NCBI GenBank assembly: GCA_963814355.1
Contig: CAWFCZ010000002.1
Span: 248,001 to 312,000 of the forward strand
Source: JADGOV01 sp963814355
GTDB lineage: Bacteria > Actinomycetota > Actinomycetes > JADGOV01
Length of the DNA: 64,000 bases
Direction of reading: 5' to 3'
Both the position numbers and the translations under genes were made by a program. A model generated the notes under the pieces. It was given only the letters and a program-made list of their open reading frames with translations. It searched no databases and was not told the origin of the DNA. Shown here in pieces: positions 1 through 8,809 of this stretch (positions are counted from its first letter, which is position 1; every line of letters begins with the position of its first letter).

Positions 1-166
1 GCCGGAAGGATCGAGCCACTGCCCACAACAGACCCGTGTAGCGGTCGACCAGGGCCTCCCACGCCGGCGCACTGCCGGCCGCGGCCGCCGCGAGCAGAGT
101 GCCGCTCGTCGGTTCGATCGAGGTGCCGGCGCCGAAGGCGGTGGCGTTATCCGCTGCTCCACTCAT
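1..166 (-). CDS. Sigma-70 family RNA polymerase sigma factor, N-terminal part (runs off the window)
   Basis: Only the first 55 codons are present; the gene continues past the left edge. The ATG at 166 has a GGAG Shine-Dalgarno sequence 7-8 nt upstream. After an Ala/Gly/Thr-rich lead, the segment AWEALVDRYTGLLWAVARSF matches the start of region 2 of ECF and related sigma-70 factors, where helix 1 of the core-binding region lies. Region 2.4 and region 4 are outside the window, so the class cannot be fixed. A small open frame on the same strand ends 12 nt upstream, which would allow translational coupling. Recognition rests on one motif, so the family is likely but the subtype is not. Confidence 0.7.
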   Translation of the reverse strand, partial: MSGAADNATAFGAGTSIEPTSGTLLAAAAAGSAPAWEALVDRYTGLLWAVARSFR

Positions 167-178
167 CGTGATCTCCAC

Positions 179-364
179 TCACCACGGCAGCGGGCGGCCG
201 GCGGGGGTGCGGAGGTCCGGTGGCTCCGGGGTGGGGTAGCGAACCGGACGTCGGGAAAGGCGGACTTGGCGCATCTCGATCTCCTCGGGTGCCACGGGGG
301 TGGAAACGCGGCGTACCTCGAAGGTCCTCGGGAAACCGGCTGGGCACATTGGGCAACCGCCCAC
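179..364 (-). CDS. Possible small Arg/Pro-rich protein ahead of the sigma factor
   Basis: A 61-codon frame opens with GTG at 364 (an in-frame ATG lies at 349) and ends in TGA 12 nt before the sigma-factor ATG. The product is rich in Arg and Pro, has two early Cys residues (CPMC) and ends in Trp. I recognise no family. Tight spacing to the sigma gene favours a real gene or translational coupling. Against it, high GC makes such frames common and no good ribosome binding site precedes either start. Another overlapping minus frame (147-356) looks no better. Confidence 0.22.
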   Translation of the reverse strand: MGGCPMCPAGFPRTFEVRRVSTPVAPEEIEMRQVRLSRRPVRYPTPEPPDLRTPAGRPLPW

Positions 365-457
365 AGTTGGCTAGCTCAGCGCCTTAGGCTCCGACCCGTG
401 CCGCCCTAGCCGGCGTCGATCAGCGAGCCGACCGCGTGTGCCGGGCTTCGTTTCGCT

Positions 458-3400
458 GTGGCGAGTCGCCGAGCCGAGCGGATCACAGTTGGTAACGCCT
501 GCCTGACAGTGCAGACTGACCCGGTGGACGCGCCGCGCACGCCCCGGTCGTTGATCGGCCGCGCCGCCGAGTTGGACCTGCTGAGCCAGGCCTTTCGCCG
601 GGCCCGATCTGGACAGCCGACCGCGATCCTGCTGTGCGGTGAAGCCGGCATCGGCAAGACCCGGCTCCTGCAGGAATTCCTGGCGAGCCCTGACCTGGCC
701 GAGGCGAAGGTGCTCACCGGCGGCTGCGTGGAGTTCGGATCGGCCGTGATGCCGTTCGCGCTGTTCGTCGAGCTGCTGCGCCAAGTCCTCTCCGACGACG
801 GCGCCGATGGGCTGCCGCGGACCTACCAGGCAGCTCTCGGCGCGTTGGTGCCCGGCCTGACGGTGACCAGTGCCCCGGATACGTCATGGCCACCGGATCA
901 ACTCGGGCAAGCACGGCTCTTCGGGCTTGCGCTCACCCTCTTTCAGCGGCTGGCGGAGCGCGCGCCCCTGGTCCTCGTACTGGAAGACATCCACTGGGCG
1001 GACGCCACCAGTCTTGACCTGCTGCGCTTCCTGCTGGTCAGTCTCCGCGACCGTCCGGTGCTCGTGCTGGCCAGCTACCGCAGCGATGCGCTCGAGCGGG
1101 GACATCCGCTGTCCCGGCTGCTCGCCGACGTCACCCGGCAGGCGAGCGTCCAGACCGTACCGGTGCCGCCGCTGTGCCAAGCCGACCTCCGCTCGGTGAT
1201 CACGCCGATGGTGAACGACGCCGAACTCGCCGCCCGGCTCGCCGAACGGGCCGAGGGCAATCCGTTCTTCGCCGAGGAGCTCGCCGCCAACGCCGGCGAC
1301 TCCGAGGTGCTGCCCCGCCGCCTGCTCGATACCCTGCTGGCGCGCCTGGTGGCCTTGCCCGACGATGTCCAGCACCTGCTCAGGGTGGCAGCCGTCGTGG
1401 GCGGCCCGGTTCCCGACGAACTGCTGCTCGGGATCTGTGGGCTGCCGTTCCAACGCTATCTGCCGGCGCTGAGGACCGCTGTGGACCAGCAACTTCTCGT
1501 CGTGGTCACCAAGGACTGCTACCAGTTCCGGCACGCGTTGTTCCAGCACGCCGTGTACGGCGACCTGCTCGCCGGGGAGCGCCGCCACCTGCATGCCGCG
1601 GTGGCCGAGGCGTTGGACGAGCAATTGGCCAGCGGGCCGCCGGCAACGCTGACCGCGACGGGCCAACTCGCCTACCATTGGTACGAATCAGGCCGGACCG
1701 AGCCGGCGTTTTGGGCTGGCCTGCGCGCCGCCCGGGTGTCCGCCTCGGTCTTCGCCTTTGCCGAGGCCGACACCCAATACGCCCGGGTCCTGCAGTTGTC
1801 AGCCAGCCTGCCGGACGCGCCGCTGGACTGTCCTCCGCTGCCGCTGCTGCTGGAGGCGGCGGAGGCGGCCCGCCGCGCCGGGGCGACCGACCGCGCGATC
1901 TCGCTCGTCGAGGAGGCGATGCAGGTTCTCGACGGAGTCGGTGGACCGGCGGACCGCGCGTCGGTGCTGGAGCGGCTCGGTCAGTGTCAGTGGGAGGCCG
2001 GCCGCACCGACCAGGCACGCGAGTCCTACGAAGCGGCCGCCCGAGCGCTCACCCACGAGCCGGCCAGCGAGCTTCGAGCTCGGGTGCTGGCCGCGCATGC
2101 CCGGGTCCTCATGGTGCTCGACGACTTCGCCGCCTCCCAGCAGCTGTGCTCCGAAGCGCTCGCGGTGGCCCGCGCCAGCGGGGCGACCGGAGCGGCCACC
2201 AACGCGCTGATCACCTTCGGAGTCGACCAGGCGATGACCGGCGATCTCGACGGCGGCTTGACCACGCTGAAGTCGGCGTGCACGGCGGCGGCCGGCAGCG
2301 CCCGGCTCGACGACCTGGTCCGGGCCTACGGGAACCTGGCCGCCGTCCTGAGTAGGGCCGCCCGGAACTCCGAGGCGCTCGATGCCGCCTTCGAGGGCTT
2401 GGACCGCCTCACTGCGCTGGGATTGCCGCTGTGCGTGGGCGGCCTGCTCGTGGTCAACGCCGTGGCCCCGCTGGTCTGGCTCGGTCGCTGGGACGAGGCG
2501 AACCGGCTGGCGGAGGAGGCGCTGAGCGCCGGGGTACCCGCGCTGCATGCTGCCTTCCTGCGACAAGCCCTGGCCGAGGTGGCCACCCTGCGCGGCGACT
2601 TCGCCTCGGCGCAGCGACACGTCGCGGCGGTCGGCGAACTGTCGAGCAACATCGGGGAGTGGCAATTCATCACTTCCTTCAGCGCCACTGTCGCCGAACT
2701 GCGCGGCTGGCAGCGGGACCACGACGCGGCCCGTACCGCCGTGGCCGAAGGTCTCAAGCGCACCGGGGGCCATCAGGAGGACTTCACCGTCCTGCTCTGC
2801 GCGGCCGGCCTGCGCGCCGAGGCCGACGAGGCCGAGCGTCGCCGGTGGCAGCGCCAGGATGTTTCCGATGTCGCCGAGGCCGCCGACCATCTGATCCGTA
2901 CGGCCGGGAAGTCGGTGACCACCCTGGAGGCCCGGCACGCTCCACTCGACCAGAGCCGGCTCGGCTTGGCCCAGTGCCGAGCTGAGCTCACCCGGCTGAT
3001 CGGGGCCAGTGACCCGGTGACCTGGCAGCAGGTCGCGGAGGGCTGGTCGCGCGTCGACCGGGTCCATGCCGCGGCGTACGCGTCGTTCCGGGCGGCCGAA
3101 GCGTGGCTGGAACACCACAGCACCGATCAGGCCCGAGAGGCGCTGGCCTCGGCTCGGCGGGCCGCCGAACGGATCGGGGCCACCCCGCTCCGCGACGAGA
3201 TCGACGCACTGGCCCGCCGGGCCCGGCTCGAGCTGGTCGACCGGCCGGTGGCCAGTCCATCGCGGCCGGACATCCGCACCCTGCTGACCGAACGCGAGCG
3301 CGAGGTCGTACGGCTGCTGGTTCTCGGTTCGACCAACCGCGAGATCGGCCACGCGCTGTTCATCAGCGAGAAGACGGCCGGCGTCCATGTATCAAACATC

Positions 3401-3484
3401 CTGGGAAAGCTTCAGGCCCGTAACCGGGTTGAGGCGGCGGCCGCGGCCTTGCGACTGGGGCTCGTGGACACGCCGACACCCTGA
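458..3484 (+). CDS. LuxR-family (LAL) transcriptional regulator with AAA-type ATPase domain
   Basis: A cytoplasmic STAND-type regulator of 1008 residues, the usual size for LAL proteins. An N-terminal ATPase carries Walker A GEAGIGKT at residues 61-68 and a Walker B-like LVLVLEDIHWAD near residue 170. A long alpha-helical, TPR-like middle (about 400-900) follows. A LuxR/GerE helix-turn-helix sits at the C-terminus (LTEREREVVRLL ... NREIGHALFISEKTAGVHVS). Proteins of this class bind a ligand or protein partner through the repeats and activate nearby operons. The GTG at 458 gives the longest frame; an in-frame GTG at 509 is equally plausible because neither has a clear Shine-Dalgarno. The papain-like protease follows 49 nt downstream on the same strand and may be co-transcribed. 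The regulated genes are not known. Confidence 0.88.
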   Translation: MASRRAERITVGNACLTVQTDPVDAPRTPRSLIGRAAELDLLSQAFRRARSGQPTAILLCGEAGIGKTRLLQEFLASPDLAEAKVLTGGCVEFGSAVMPFALFVELLRQVLSDDGADGLPRTYQAALGALVPGLTVTSAPDTSWPPDQLGQARLFGLALTLFQRLAERAPLVLVLEDIHWADATSLDLLRFLLVSLRDRPVLVLASYRSDALERGHPLSRLLADVTRQASVQTVPVPPLCQADLRSVITPMVNDAELAARLAERAEGNPFFAEELAANAGDSEVLPRRLLDTLLARLVALPDDVQHLLRVAAVVGGPVPDELLLGICGLPFQRYLPALRTAVDQQLLVVVTKDCYQFRHALFQHAVYGDLLAGERRHLHAAVAEALDEQLASGPPATLTATGQLAYHWYESGRTEPAFWAGLRAARVSASVFAFAEADTQYARVLQLSASLPDAPLDCPPLPLLLEAAEAARRAGATDRAISLVEEAMQVLDGVGGPADRASVLERLGQCQWEAGRTDQARESYEAAARALTHEPASELRARVLAAHARVLMVLDDFAASQQLCSEALAVARASGATGAATNALITFGVDQAMTGDLDGGLTTLKSACTAAAGSARLDDLVRAYGNLAAVLSRAARNSEALDAAFEGLDRLTALGLPLCVGGLLVVNAVAPLVWLGRWDEANRLAEEALSAGVPALHAAFLRQALAEVATLRGDFASAQRHVAAVGELSSNIGEWQFITSFSATVAELRGWQRDHDAARTAVAEGLKRTGGHQEDFTVLLCAAGLRAEADEAERRRWQRQDVSDVAEAADHLIRTAGKSVTTLEARHAPLDQSRLGLAQCRAELTRLIGASDPVTWQQVAEGWSRVDRVHAAAYASFRAAEAWLEHHSTDQAREALASARRAAERIGATPLRDEIDALARRARLELVDRPVASPSRPDIRTLLTEREREVVRLLVLGSTNREIGHALFISEKTAGVHVSNILGKLQARNRVEAAAAALRLGLVDTPTP

Positions 3485-3533
3485 CATCGCCCAGTACCGG
3501 AACGTCCCGGTATCGAGGAGAGGACGAGACGAC

Positions 3534-4661
3534 ATGAGACTGACGGTCTGTTGTGGATGTGGCTGCTCCGGCGGAAACCGGGTGGCCATACCTGGGAGGG
3601 ATGCCTGCCTCTGCTGTGCTGGCGGGTGCGGCGGACCCGAGTACGGCGGACCCGAGTACGGCGGACCCGAGTACGGCGGACCGGAATACGGCGGACCGGA
3701 ATACGGCGGACCCGAGTACGGCGGACCCGAGTACGGCGGACCCGAGTACGGCGGACCCGAGTACGGCGGACCCGAGTACGGCGGACCCGAGTACGGCGGA
3801 CCGGAATATGGCGGCCGGCAGGCAGCACTTCGGCCGACGGGCTGGCATCCCGATGTTCCAGACCCCCGCGACCACCGGTACGCCCTGGACGCGGAGGACC
3901 ACGACCTCCCGGCGAGCTTCGACCTCCGCGACACCACCGATCGGCGGGCCGACGTACCGGTCTACCACCAGGGTCGGTACCAGTCGTGCACATCCCATGC
4001 GCTGGCGGCCGCTCTTCAGTATCTCGACACCGGCCTGCCGAGTGACTTCCGCCCCTCGCGGATGTTCCTGTACTGGAACGAGCGGGTCGAGGAAGGTGAC
4101 ACCGTCTGCAACAGCACGGTCGGCATTCGTTCCAGCCTGCGGGTGGCCAACAGGTTCGGGGTGTGTGACGAGTCGCTGTGGCCGTACCGGGCGTCGACCA
4201 TGTGTAGTGAGCCGCCGCAGGCCGTGTACGAACGTACCCGGCTGCGCCGGCGCATCGGCTACGCCCGCGTTCCGCGGCCCGGCACGCATCCCGACAACCT
4301 CGGAGTTGCCGGGATCCAGCACACCCTTGCGGTGCGCCAACAGCCCGTGCTCTTCGGCTTCTCGGTCCTCGAGGGATTCCTGGAGGCCGGCCGCAACGGC
4401 GGGCGGGCGCCGCAACCCAGGGACTCCGAGCGAGTGCTCTTCGGGCACGCTGCCCTCGCCGTGGGCTACGCCGAGGGCGCGGACGGCCCCGAGTTCATCT
4501 GCCAGAACTCATGGGGCATCCGCTGGGGGCAGGACGGCTTCTTCCACCTCCCGGCTGCCTACTTCGCCTCCCGGCGGCTGAGCGCCGACGTCTGGACCGT
4601 GTGGCGCCGGCAGCCTCGCCAAGGCACCAACCAGACCTCTGCCGCCGGTGCCGCCCGGTAG
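3534..4661 (+). CDS. Papain-like (C1 family) cysteine protease with Cys-rich N-terminus and PEYGG repeats
   Basis: The ATG at 3534 has GAGGAGAGG about 11 nt upstream and gives 375 residues. Residues 1-34 hold nine cysteines in clusters (CCGCGC, CLCC). Residues 35-94 are twelve perfect PEYGG pentapeptides. The rest is a C1 peptidase: oxyanion Gln146 and nucleophile Cys152 lie six residues apart as in papain (HQGRYQSCTSHA), His305 lies in FGHAALAVGY and Asn325 in CQNSWGIRWG. The catalytic set is therefore complete. No signal peptide or TM segment is visible, and there is no classical propeptide. The Cys cluster could bind metal or be oxidised, and the repeat could be a linker or anchoring tail; neither is shown. 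The upstream LuxR-type ATPase may control it. The substrate is unknown. Confidence 0.85.
   Translation: MRLTVCCGCGCSGGNRVAIPGRDACLCCAGGCGGPEYGGPEYGGPEYGGPEYGGPEYGGPEYGGPEYGGPEYGGPEYGGPEYGGPEYGGPEYGGRQAALRPTGWHPDVPDPRDHRYALDAEDHDLPASFDLRDTTDRRADVPVYHQGRYQSCTSHALAAALQYLDTGLPSDFRPSRMFLYWNERVEEGDTVCNSTVGIRSSLRVANRFGVCDESLWPYRASTMCSEPPQAVYERTRLRRRIGYARVPRPGTHPDNLGVAGIQHTLAVRQQPVLFGFSVLEGFLEAGRNGGRAPQPRDSERVLFGHAALAVGYAEGADGPEFICQNSWGIRWGQDGFFHLPAAYFASRRLSADVWTVWRRQPRQGTNQTSAAGAAR
3636..3815 (+). repeat. 15-bp tandem repeat, 12 copies, encoding PEYGG
   Basis: Twelve in-frame 15-bp units (consensus CCCGAGTACGGCGGA) run without interruption. Units 3, 4 and 12 use CCG-GAA instead of CCC-GAG, and unit 12 uses TAT; all changes are synonymous. 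The protein repeat is therefore kept while the DNA drifts, which suggests selection on PEYGG and not only recent slippage. Repeat-like proteins predicted in the other frames and on the other strand are by-products of the same array. Confidence 0.97.
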
Positions 4662-4680
4662 GCCACCGGCGAGCGCACGA

Positions 4681-6870
4681 TCAGCCCGCGTCGCCGGCCC
4701 AGCGCACACCGCGCTGGGCCGGCAGCGCCGCACCGTGCGGGCGATGCCGGCGCCACCACCGGGACAACGGCTCGGGTGCCCACCAGTTGAGCGGGCCCAG
4801 CAGCCGCATGGTCGCCGGAACGAGCAGCATCCGGACCACGCTGGCGTCCAACACCACTGCGATGACCATGCCAACGCCGATCATCTTGATGAAGCTGATG
4901 CCCGACATCGAGAACGAACCGATCACCACCACCAGCAGCGCGCCCGCGCTGCTGACCACTGGGCCGGTCGACTGCAGTCCGCGTGCCACGGCTTCATCAT
5001 TGTCCCCGGTGGCATCCCACTCCTCACGGATCCGGCCGAGCAGGAACACCTCGTAGTCCGTGGACAGCGCGAACGCCACGACGAACAGCAGGACCAATTG
5101 GGTCGGCTCCACCGCCCCCGTCACGGTGAAGTCCAGCACACCGGAGAGGTGACCGTCCTGGAAGATCCAGACGATGGCGCCGTAGGAAGCCGCCAGGGAC
5201 AGCACGCTCATCGCGATGGCCTTGATCGGGAGCACAATCGATCCGAACGCCAGGAACAAAGAGACCAGCGTGACCCCCGCCACGGCCATCGCCAACCATC
5301 CCAACCCCGACCGCAAGGAGGTCAACAGGTCCGACAGCTCCGCGGCCCGGCCGCCGACCAGCACGATGCCCGACCTTGGGGGGTCGGCCGCCCGCACCTC
5401 GGCGGCGACGCTCCTGGCCCGCAGTGTTCGCGGCTCGGTGTCCGTCAGCACCGAGATCGCGGCGGTCCGGCCGACGTTTGCCGCGATCTCCGCGTGGACG
5501 ACGCCTGGCAGCCGCTGCAAGCGGCTCACGTACGGCCGCAGCTCAGTCGCGGCGGCGGTTCTCGTCGTGGCCGCCGGAAAGGAGACGATGGCCTCTATCG
5601 GTTCGGCGCGGGCTTCCGGAAAGTCCGCCTGGAGTCGCTCGGCAGCGACCCGGCTTTCCGTGGTCGGTGGCAGCGCGTTGACGTCGATGCCGCCGAAACG
5701 GGCATGGGTGACCGGCCCGGCGAGCAGCAGCAGCCCGACCAGGATGCCGAGCGCGTAGCTGCGCGGACGGCGCATCACCGACCGGGCCACCCGATAAAGC
5801 AGCCCCGGAATCGGCGCCCGGTGCCGTCCGGGTCGGCGTCCGGTCGGGAGCCGGGCCCGACCGGCCCGGATGCGGGGACCCAGCACCGACAGCAGCGCTG
5901 GCAGGACCGTCAGCGACGCCAACACCGCGATCCCGGCGGCCGCCATACCGCCGAGGCCCATCGACCGGAAGTAGACCTGGGGATAGACCAGCAGGCAGGA
6001 CAGGGCGAGCGCCACGGTGATTCCCGAGAAGGCGATGGTGCGCCCGGCGGTCGCCACCGTGGCGCGGACCGCGTCCTCGACCGTGCCAGAGCGGGCCAGC
6101 TCTTCCCGGAACCGGGCGACCATCAACAACGCATAGTCGATCGCCAGGCCGATCCCGAGCATCGTGACGATGTTGACGGTGAAGACCGAAATCGAGGTCA
6201 CCAGGGTGAGGCACCGGAGTACGGCAAAGGCACCGACGATCGCCAGCGCGCCGATCAGCAGCGGCAGGCAGGCCGCCACCACCGAACCGATACACACCGT
6301 GAGCAGCACCAGCAGCAGCGGGAAGGACAGCGCCTCGGCGCGCTTGATGTCGTTTTCCACCCGATGGCCGATATCGGCGAAGACGGCGGCGTCGCCGCCC
6401 CGTTGAACCGAAAGCCCCGGAGGTGGACGCCCGAGCCGCTCGGAGATGGCCGAGTAGGAGGTGCGCCGGGCGTCATCGTCCGAGCCGACCAGCCGCAGCG
6501 CCACCACAGTGGAGCGGCGATCAGCGGAGACGAGCGCCTCGTCCCCGGTGCTCCAGTAGTCCGCGGCGTGGCGCACCGCGGAGCGGGGCAAGCCGGCGAC
6601 CACGGTCTGCACCTTGCGCCGATAGCCTGGGTCGTCGACCGTTACGGCCGCGGTGTAGATCAGCACCACGTCGGTGCCGTACTCCGGTAGCTGCCTGGCT
6701 GCCAGCGCCCCGGCCCGCGAGGATTCGCTGGCCGGGTCGTCGATGCCGCTGCCGGAGACTGCGGCGAAGATCCCGGCACCCCACACGCCGGCGGCTGCAG
6801 CGACCGCAATGGCGACTGCCAGGATCTGCCACCGCCAGCGATAGCTCAGCTGACCCCAAACCCCTAGCAT
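4681..6870 (-). CDS. MMPL/RND-superfamily membrane transporter
   Basis: A 729-residue integral membrane protein with the two-fold RND/MMPL layout. TM1 is at residues about 13-35, a large extracytoplasmic domain follows, then a TM cluster (about 175-330), a second soluble domain and a final TM cluster ending near residue 700. Motifs such as GIGLAIDYALLMVARFREE and FALSTDYEVFLLGRIREEW are the Asp-Tyr signatures of proton-relay helices 4 and 10 in this family. MMPL proteins export lipids, siderophores or drugs with proton antiport; the cargo cannot be told. The gene converges with the protease gene (19 nt apart) and has its own upstream region after the tRNA terminator. Start ATG at 6870. Confidence 0.9.
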   Translation of the reverse strand: MLGVWGQLSYRWRWQILAVAIAVAAAAGVWGAGIFAAVSGSGIDDPASESSRAGALAARQLPEYGTDVVLIYTAAVTVDDPGYRRKVQTVVAGLPRSAVRHAADYWSTGDEALVSADRRSTVVALRLVGSDDDARRTSYSAISERLGRPPPGLSVQRGGDAAVFADIGHRVENDIKRAEALSFPLLLVLLTVCIGSVVAACLPLLIGALAIVGAFAVLRCLTLVTSISVFTVNIVTMLGIGLAIDYALLMVARFREELARSGTVEDAVRATVATAGRTIAFSGITVALALSCLLVYPQVYFRSMGLGGMAAAGIAVLASLTVLPALLSVLGPRIRAGRARLPTGRRPGRHRAPIPGLLYRVARSVMRRPRSYALGILVGLLLLAGPVTHARFGGIDVNALPPTTESRVAAERLQADFPEARAEPIEAIVSFPAATTRTAAATELRPYVSRLQRLPGVVHAEIAANVGRTAAISVLTDTEPRTLRARSVAAEVRAADPPRSGIVLVGGRAAELSDLLTSLRSGLGWLAMAVAGVTLVSLFLAFGSIVLPIKAIAMSVLSLAASYGAIVWIFQDGHLSGVLDFTVTGAVEPTQLVLLFVVAFALSTDYEVFLLGRIREEWDATGDNDEAVARGLQSTGPVVSSAGALLVVVIGSFSMSGISFIKMIGVGMVIAVVLDASVVRMLLVPATMRLLGPLNWWAPEPLSRWWRRHRPHGAALPAQRGVRWAGDAG

Positions 6871-6998
6871 CCGTGCCCTTCGTGGCAGCGCTGACGTCGC
6901 GGACCGCGCCGTCTCGGCGCAGGAGGTGAGCGCCGCACCAGGGCGGCAGATACCGAGATCTGCCAGCCTGGTACGGGCTGCTGCCTCCGCGAAAGCCG

Positions 6999-7026
6999 GC
7001 AGCCCAGGTCGCTGGACCTGGGCTGC
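6999..7026 (-). terminator. Terminator-like hairpin after tRNA-Glu
   Basis: A perfect 12-bp stem (GCAGCCCAGGTC pairing with GACCTGGGCTGC) around a GCTG loop begins 5 nt beyond the 3' end of tRNA-Glu on the same strand. It has no U-tract, as is common for actinobacterial hairpin terminators. It separates the gltX/tRNA unit from the MMPL gene. Confidence 0.8.
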
Positions 7027-7031
7027 GCGCG

Positions 7032-7104
7032 TAGCCCCGACGGGATTCGAACCCGCGCTACCGCCTTGAGAGGGCGGCGTGCTAGGCCGCTACACAACGG
7101 GGCC
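7032..7104 (-). tRNA. tRNA-Glu (anticodon CUC)
   Basis: The 73-nt cloverleaf has acceptor GGCCCCG/CGGGGCT (one G-U pair) and discriminator A. The anticodon stem is CCGCC/GGCGG with loop CUCUCAA, giving anticodon CUC (Glu, codon GAG). The T arm contains GGUUCGAAUCC. CCA is not encoded. It lies 17 nt downstream of tRNA-Gln and is followed by a strong hairpin. Confidence 0.97.
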
Positions 7105-7121
7105 GTGCTGGACCAACCGGG

Positions 7122-7193
7122 CTGGGGTACCAGGACTCGAACCTAGACTAACGGGGCCAGAACCCGTCGGGCTGCCAATTACCCCATACCCCA
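7122..7193 (-). tRNA. tRNA-Gln (anticodon CUG)
   Basis: The 72-nt cloverleaf has acceptor UGGGGUA/UACCCCA and discriminator G. The anticodon stem ACGGG/CCCGU carries loop UUCUGGC, giving anticodon CUG (Gln, codon CAG). The U1-A72 pair is the element GatCAB recognises in bacterial tRNA-Gln. It lies 92 nt downstream of gltX on the same strand, with tRNA-Glu next. Confidence 0.97.
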
Positions 7194-7285
7194 CTCGAGC
7201 GCTTCCGCTCGAAGAGTCAGCTTACCCGAACGGTGCAGCCGGCACCCACAGTCGAGGGGTGTCGGGAGCCGCGGCCACCGGGTGG

Positions 7286-8809
7286 CTACCGCGCCGCCCG
7301 CAGCCGGGCCAGCGAGCGCTCCGGTCCGAGCAGCGCCAGCGATTCGAACAGCGGCGGCGACACCGAGGAGCCGGTCGCGGCGACCCGCAACGGGCCGAAC
7401 GCGATCCGCGGCTTGAGCCCCAGTCCGTCGACGAGCGCCGCCCGCAACGCGGCCTCGATGGCCGACGCGTCCCAGCGCTCGAGCGCCTCCAGCGCCGTGC
7501 CGGCGGCCGCCAGCACGGCGGGGGCATCCTCCCGGGTCAGCACCTTGGCCTCGGCCTGCGGGTCGACGTGAAAGTGCGCCTCGTCGACGAACAGGAAACC
7601 CAGCAGCGCGGCGGCTTCGGTGAGCCGTGAGCAGCGTTCCTGCACCAGCGGCGCCGCCGCGCCGATCAACGCCTCCTCCTCGGACGTGGGCGGAGTAGCC
7701 ACCGAGCCGGCCAGCTGCAGGAACTCGGTCAGCCGGGCGGCGAAGTCGGCCGGATCCAGCGCGCGAATCTTGTCGCCGTTGATCGCCTCCAGCTTCTTGA
7801 TGTCGAAGCGGGCCGGGTTGCGGTTCACCCGGCCGATGTCGAATGCGGCGGCCATCTCGGCACGCGAGAAGTCCTCCCGCTCATCCGGCATCGACCAGCC
7901 CAACAGCGCCAGGTAGTTGACCATCGCCTCGGGCAGGAACCCTTCCCGGCGGTACCAGGCGATGGACACCTCGCCGTTGCGCTTGGACAGCTTCTGGTTG
8001 TCGTGCCCCATCACGAACGGCAGGTGGGCGAAGCGCGGGTAGTCCGCCGGGGCCACGCCCAGCGCTGAGTACACCGCGAGCTGGCGCGGGGTGGAGGAGA
8101 GCAGGTCCTCCCCGCGCAGCACGGCGGTGATCCCCATCAGCACGTCATCGACCGCCACGGCCAGGGTGTAGAGCGGATGCCCGTCGGCCCGGACCACCAC
8201 GAAATCCGGGATGCCGGCGTTGTCGAAGACCACATCGCCGCGGATCAGATCGACGAACCGGGTCTGCCCGGCCGGCATCCGCATCCGCAGCGCCGCCTGC
8301 CGACCCTGCGCCTGGAACCCGGCGACGTCCTCCGGGGTCAGCGACCGGCAGTGGTTGTCGTATCCGGGGGTGGCCCGACCAGCCACGATGCGGCGACCTT
8401 CGACCTCCGCGGGCGTGCAGAAACAGGGGTAGACGTACCCGCTCTCCTGGAGTTGCGCGATCACTCCGGCGTAGATCGGGGCACGTTCGCTCTGCCGGTA
8501 CGGGGCGTTCGGGCCGCCCACCTCCGGACCCTCATCCCAGTCCAGACCCAGCCAGCGCAGCGTGTCGGCCGCGGCCGCGCAGGCCTCGTCCGTCGAGCGG
8601 GACCGGTCGGTGTCCTCCAGCCGGAACACGAACGTGCCGCCGGTGTGCCGGGCGTACGCCCAGTTGAACAGCGCGGTCCGGATGTTGCCGACGTGCAGGT
8701 CGCCGGTGGGCGACGGGGCAAAACGGACCCGGATCGGCCGGTCGTCCCCGGGGACGCCGGCTTCGGGCAGCTCGGCTCCGGGAAGCGCGTCTGCGGGCAG
8801 TTCAGCCAC
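7286..8809 (-). CDS. gltX: Glutamyl-tRNA synthetase
   Basis: A class I aminoacyl-tRNA synthetase of 507 residues that charges tRNA-Glu, and probably tRNA-Gln with Glu as well, since gatCAB is in this window. The HIGH-like region is FAPSPTGDLHVGNIRTAL, and the KMSKS-like motif is KLSKRNGE around residue 270. The C-terminal anticodon-binding domain is intact. The GTG start at 8809 adds a 25-residue Pro/Ala-rich lead before the Rossmann fold. The upstream gene overlaps it by 8 nt, indicating co-translation. tRNA-Gln and tRNA-Glu follow directly. Confidence 0.97.
   Translation of the reverse strand: MAELPADALPGAELPEAGVPGDDRPIRVRFAPSPTGDLHVGNIRTALFNWAYARHTGGTFVFRLEDTDRSRSTDEACAAAADTLRWLGLDWDEGPEVGGPNAPYRQSERAPIYAGVIAQLQESGYVYPCFCTPAEVEGRRIVAGRATPGYDNHCRSLTPEDVAGFQAQGRQAALRMRMPAGQTRFVDLIRGDVVFDNAGIPDFVVVRADGHPLYTLAVAVDDVLMGITAVLRGEDLLSSTPRQLAVYSALGVAPADYPRFAHLPFVMGHDNQKLSKRNGEVSIAWYRREGFLPEAMVNYLALLGWSMPDEREDFSRAEMAAAFDIGRVNRNPARFDIKKLEAINGDKIRALDPADFAARLTEFLQLAGSVATPPTSEEEALIGAAAPLVQERCSRLTEAAALLGFLFVDEAHFHVDPQAEAKVLTREDAPAVLAAAGTALEALERWDASAIEAALRAALVDGLGLKPRIAFGPLRVAATGSSVSPPLFESLALLGPERSLARLRAAR

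Noticed and set aside
3363..4448. Long minus-strand and other-frame ORFs with (SAVLG)n, (RRTRV)n or (STADP)n repeats
   Set aside because: They are the same 15-bp array read in other frames; the plus-frame C1 protease has a good Shine-Dalgarno sequence and all catalytic residues.
4648..6690. 680-residue plus-strand ORF opposite the MMPL gene
   Set aside because: Arg/Gln/His-rich shadow of a clearly conserved membrane transporter; no domain or start site.
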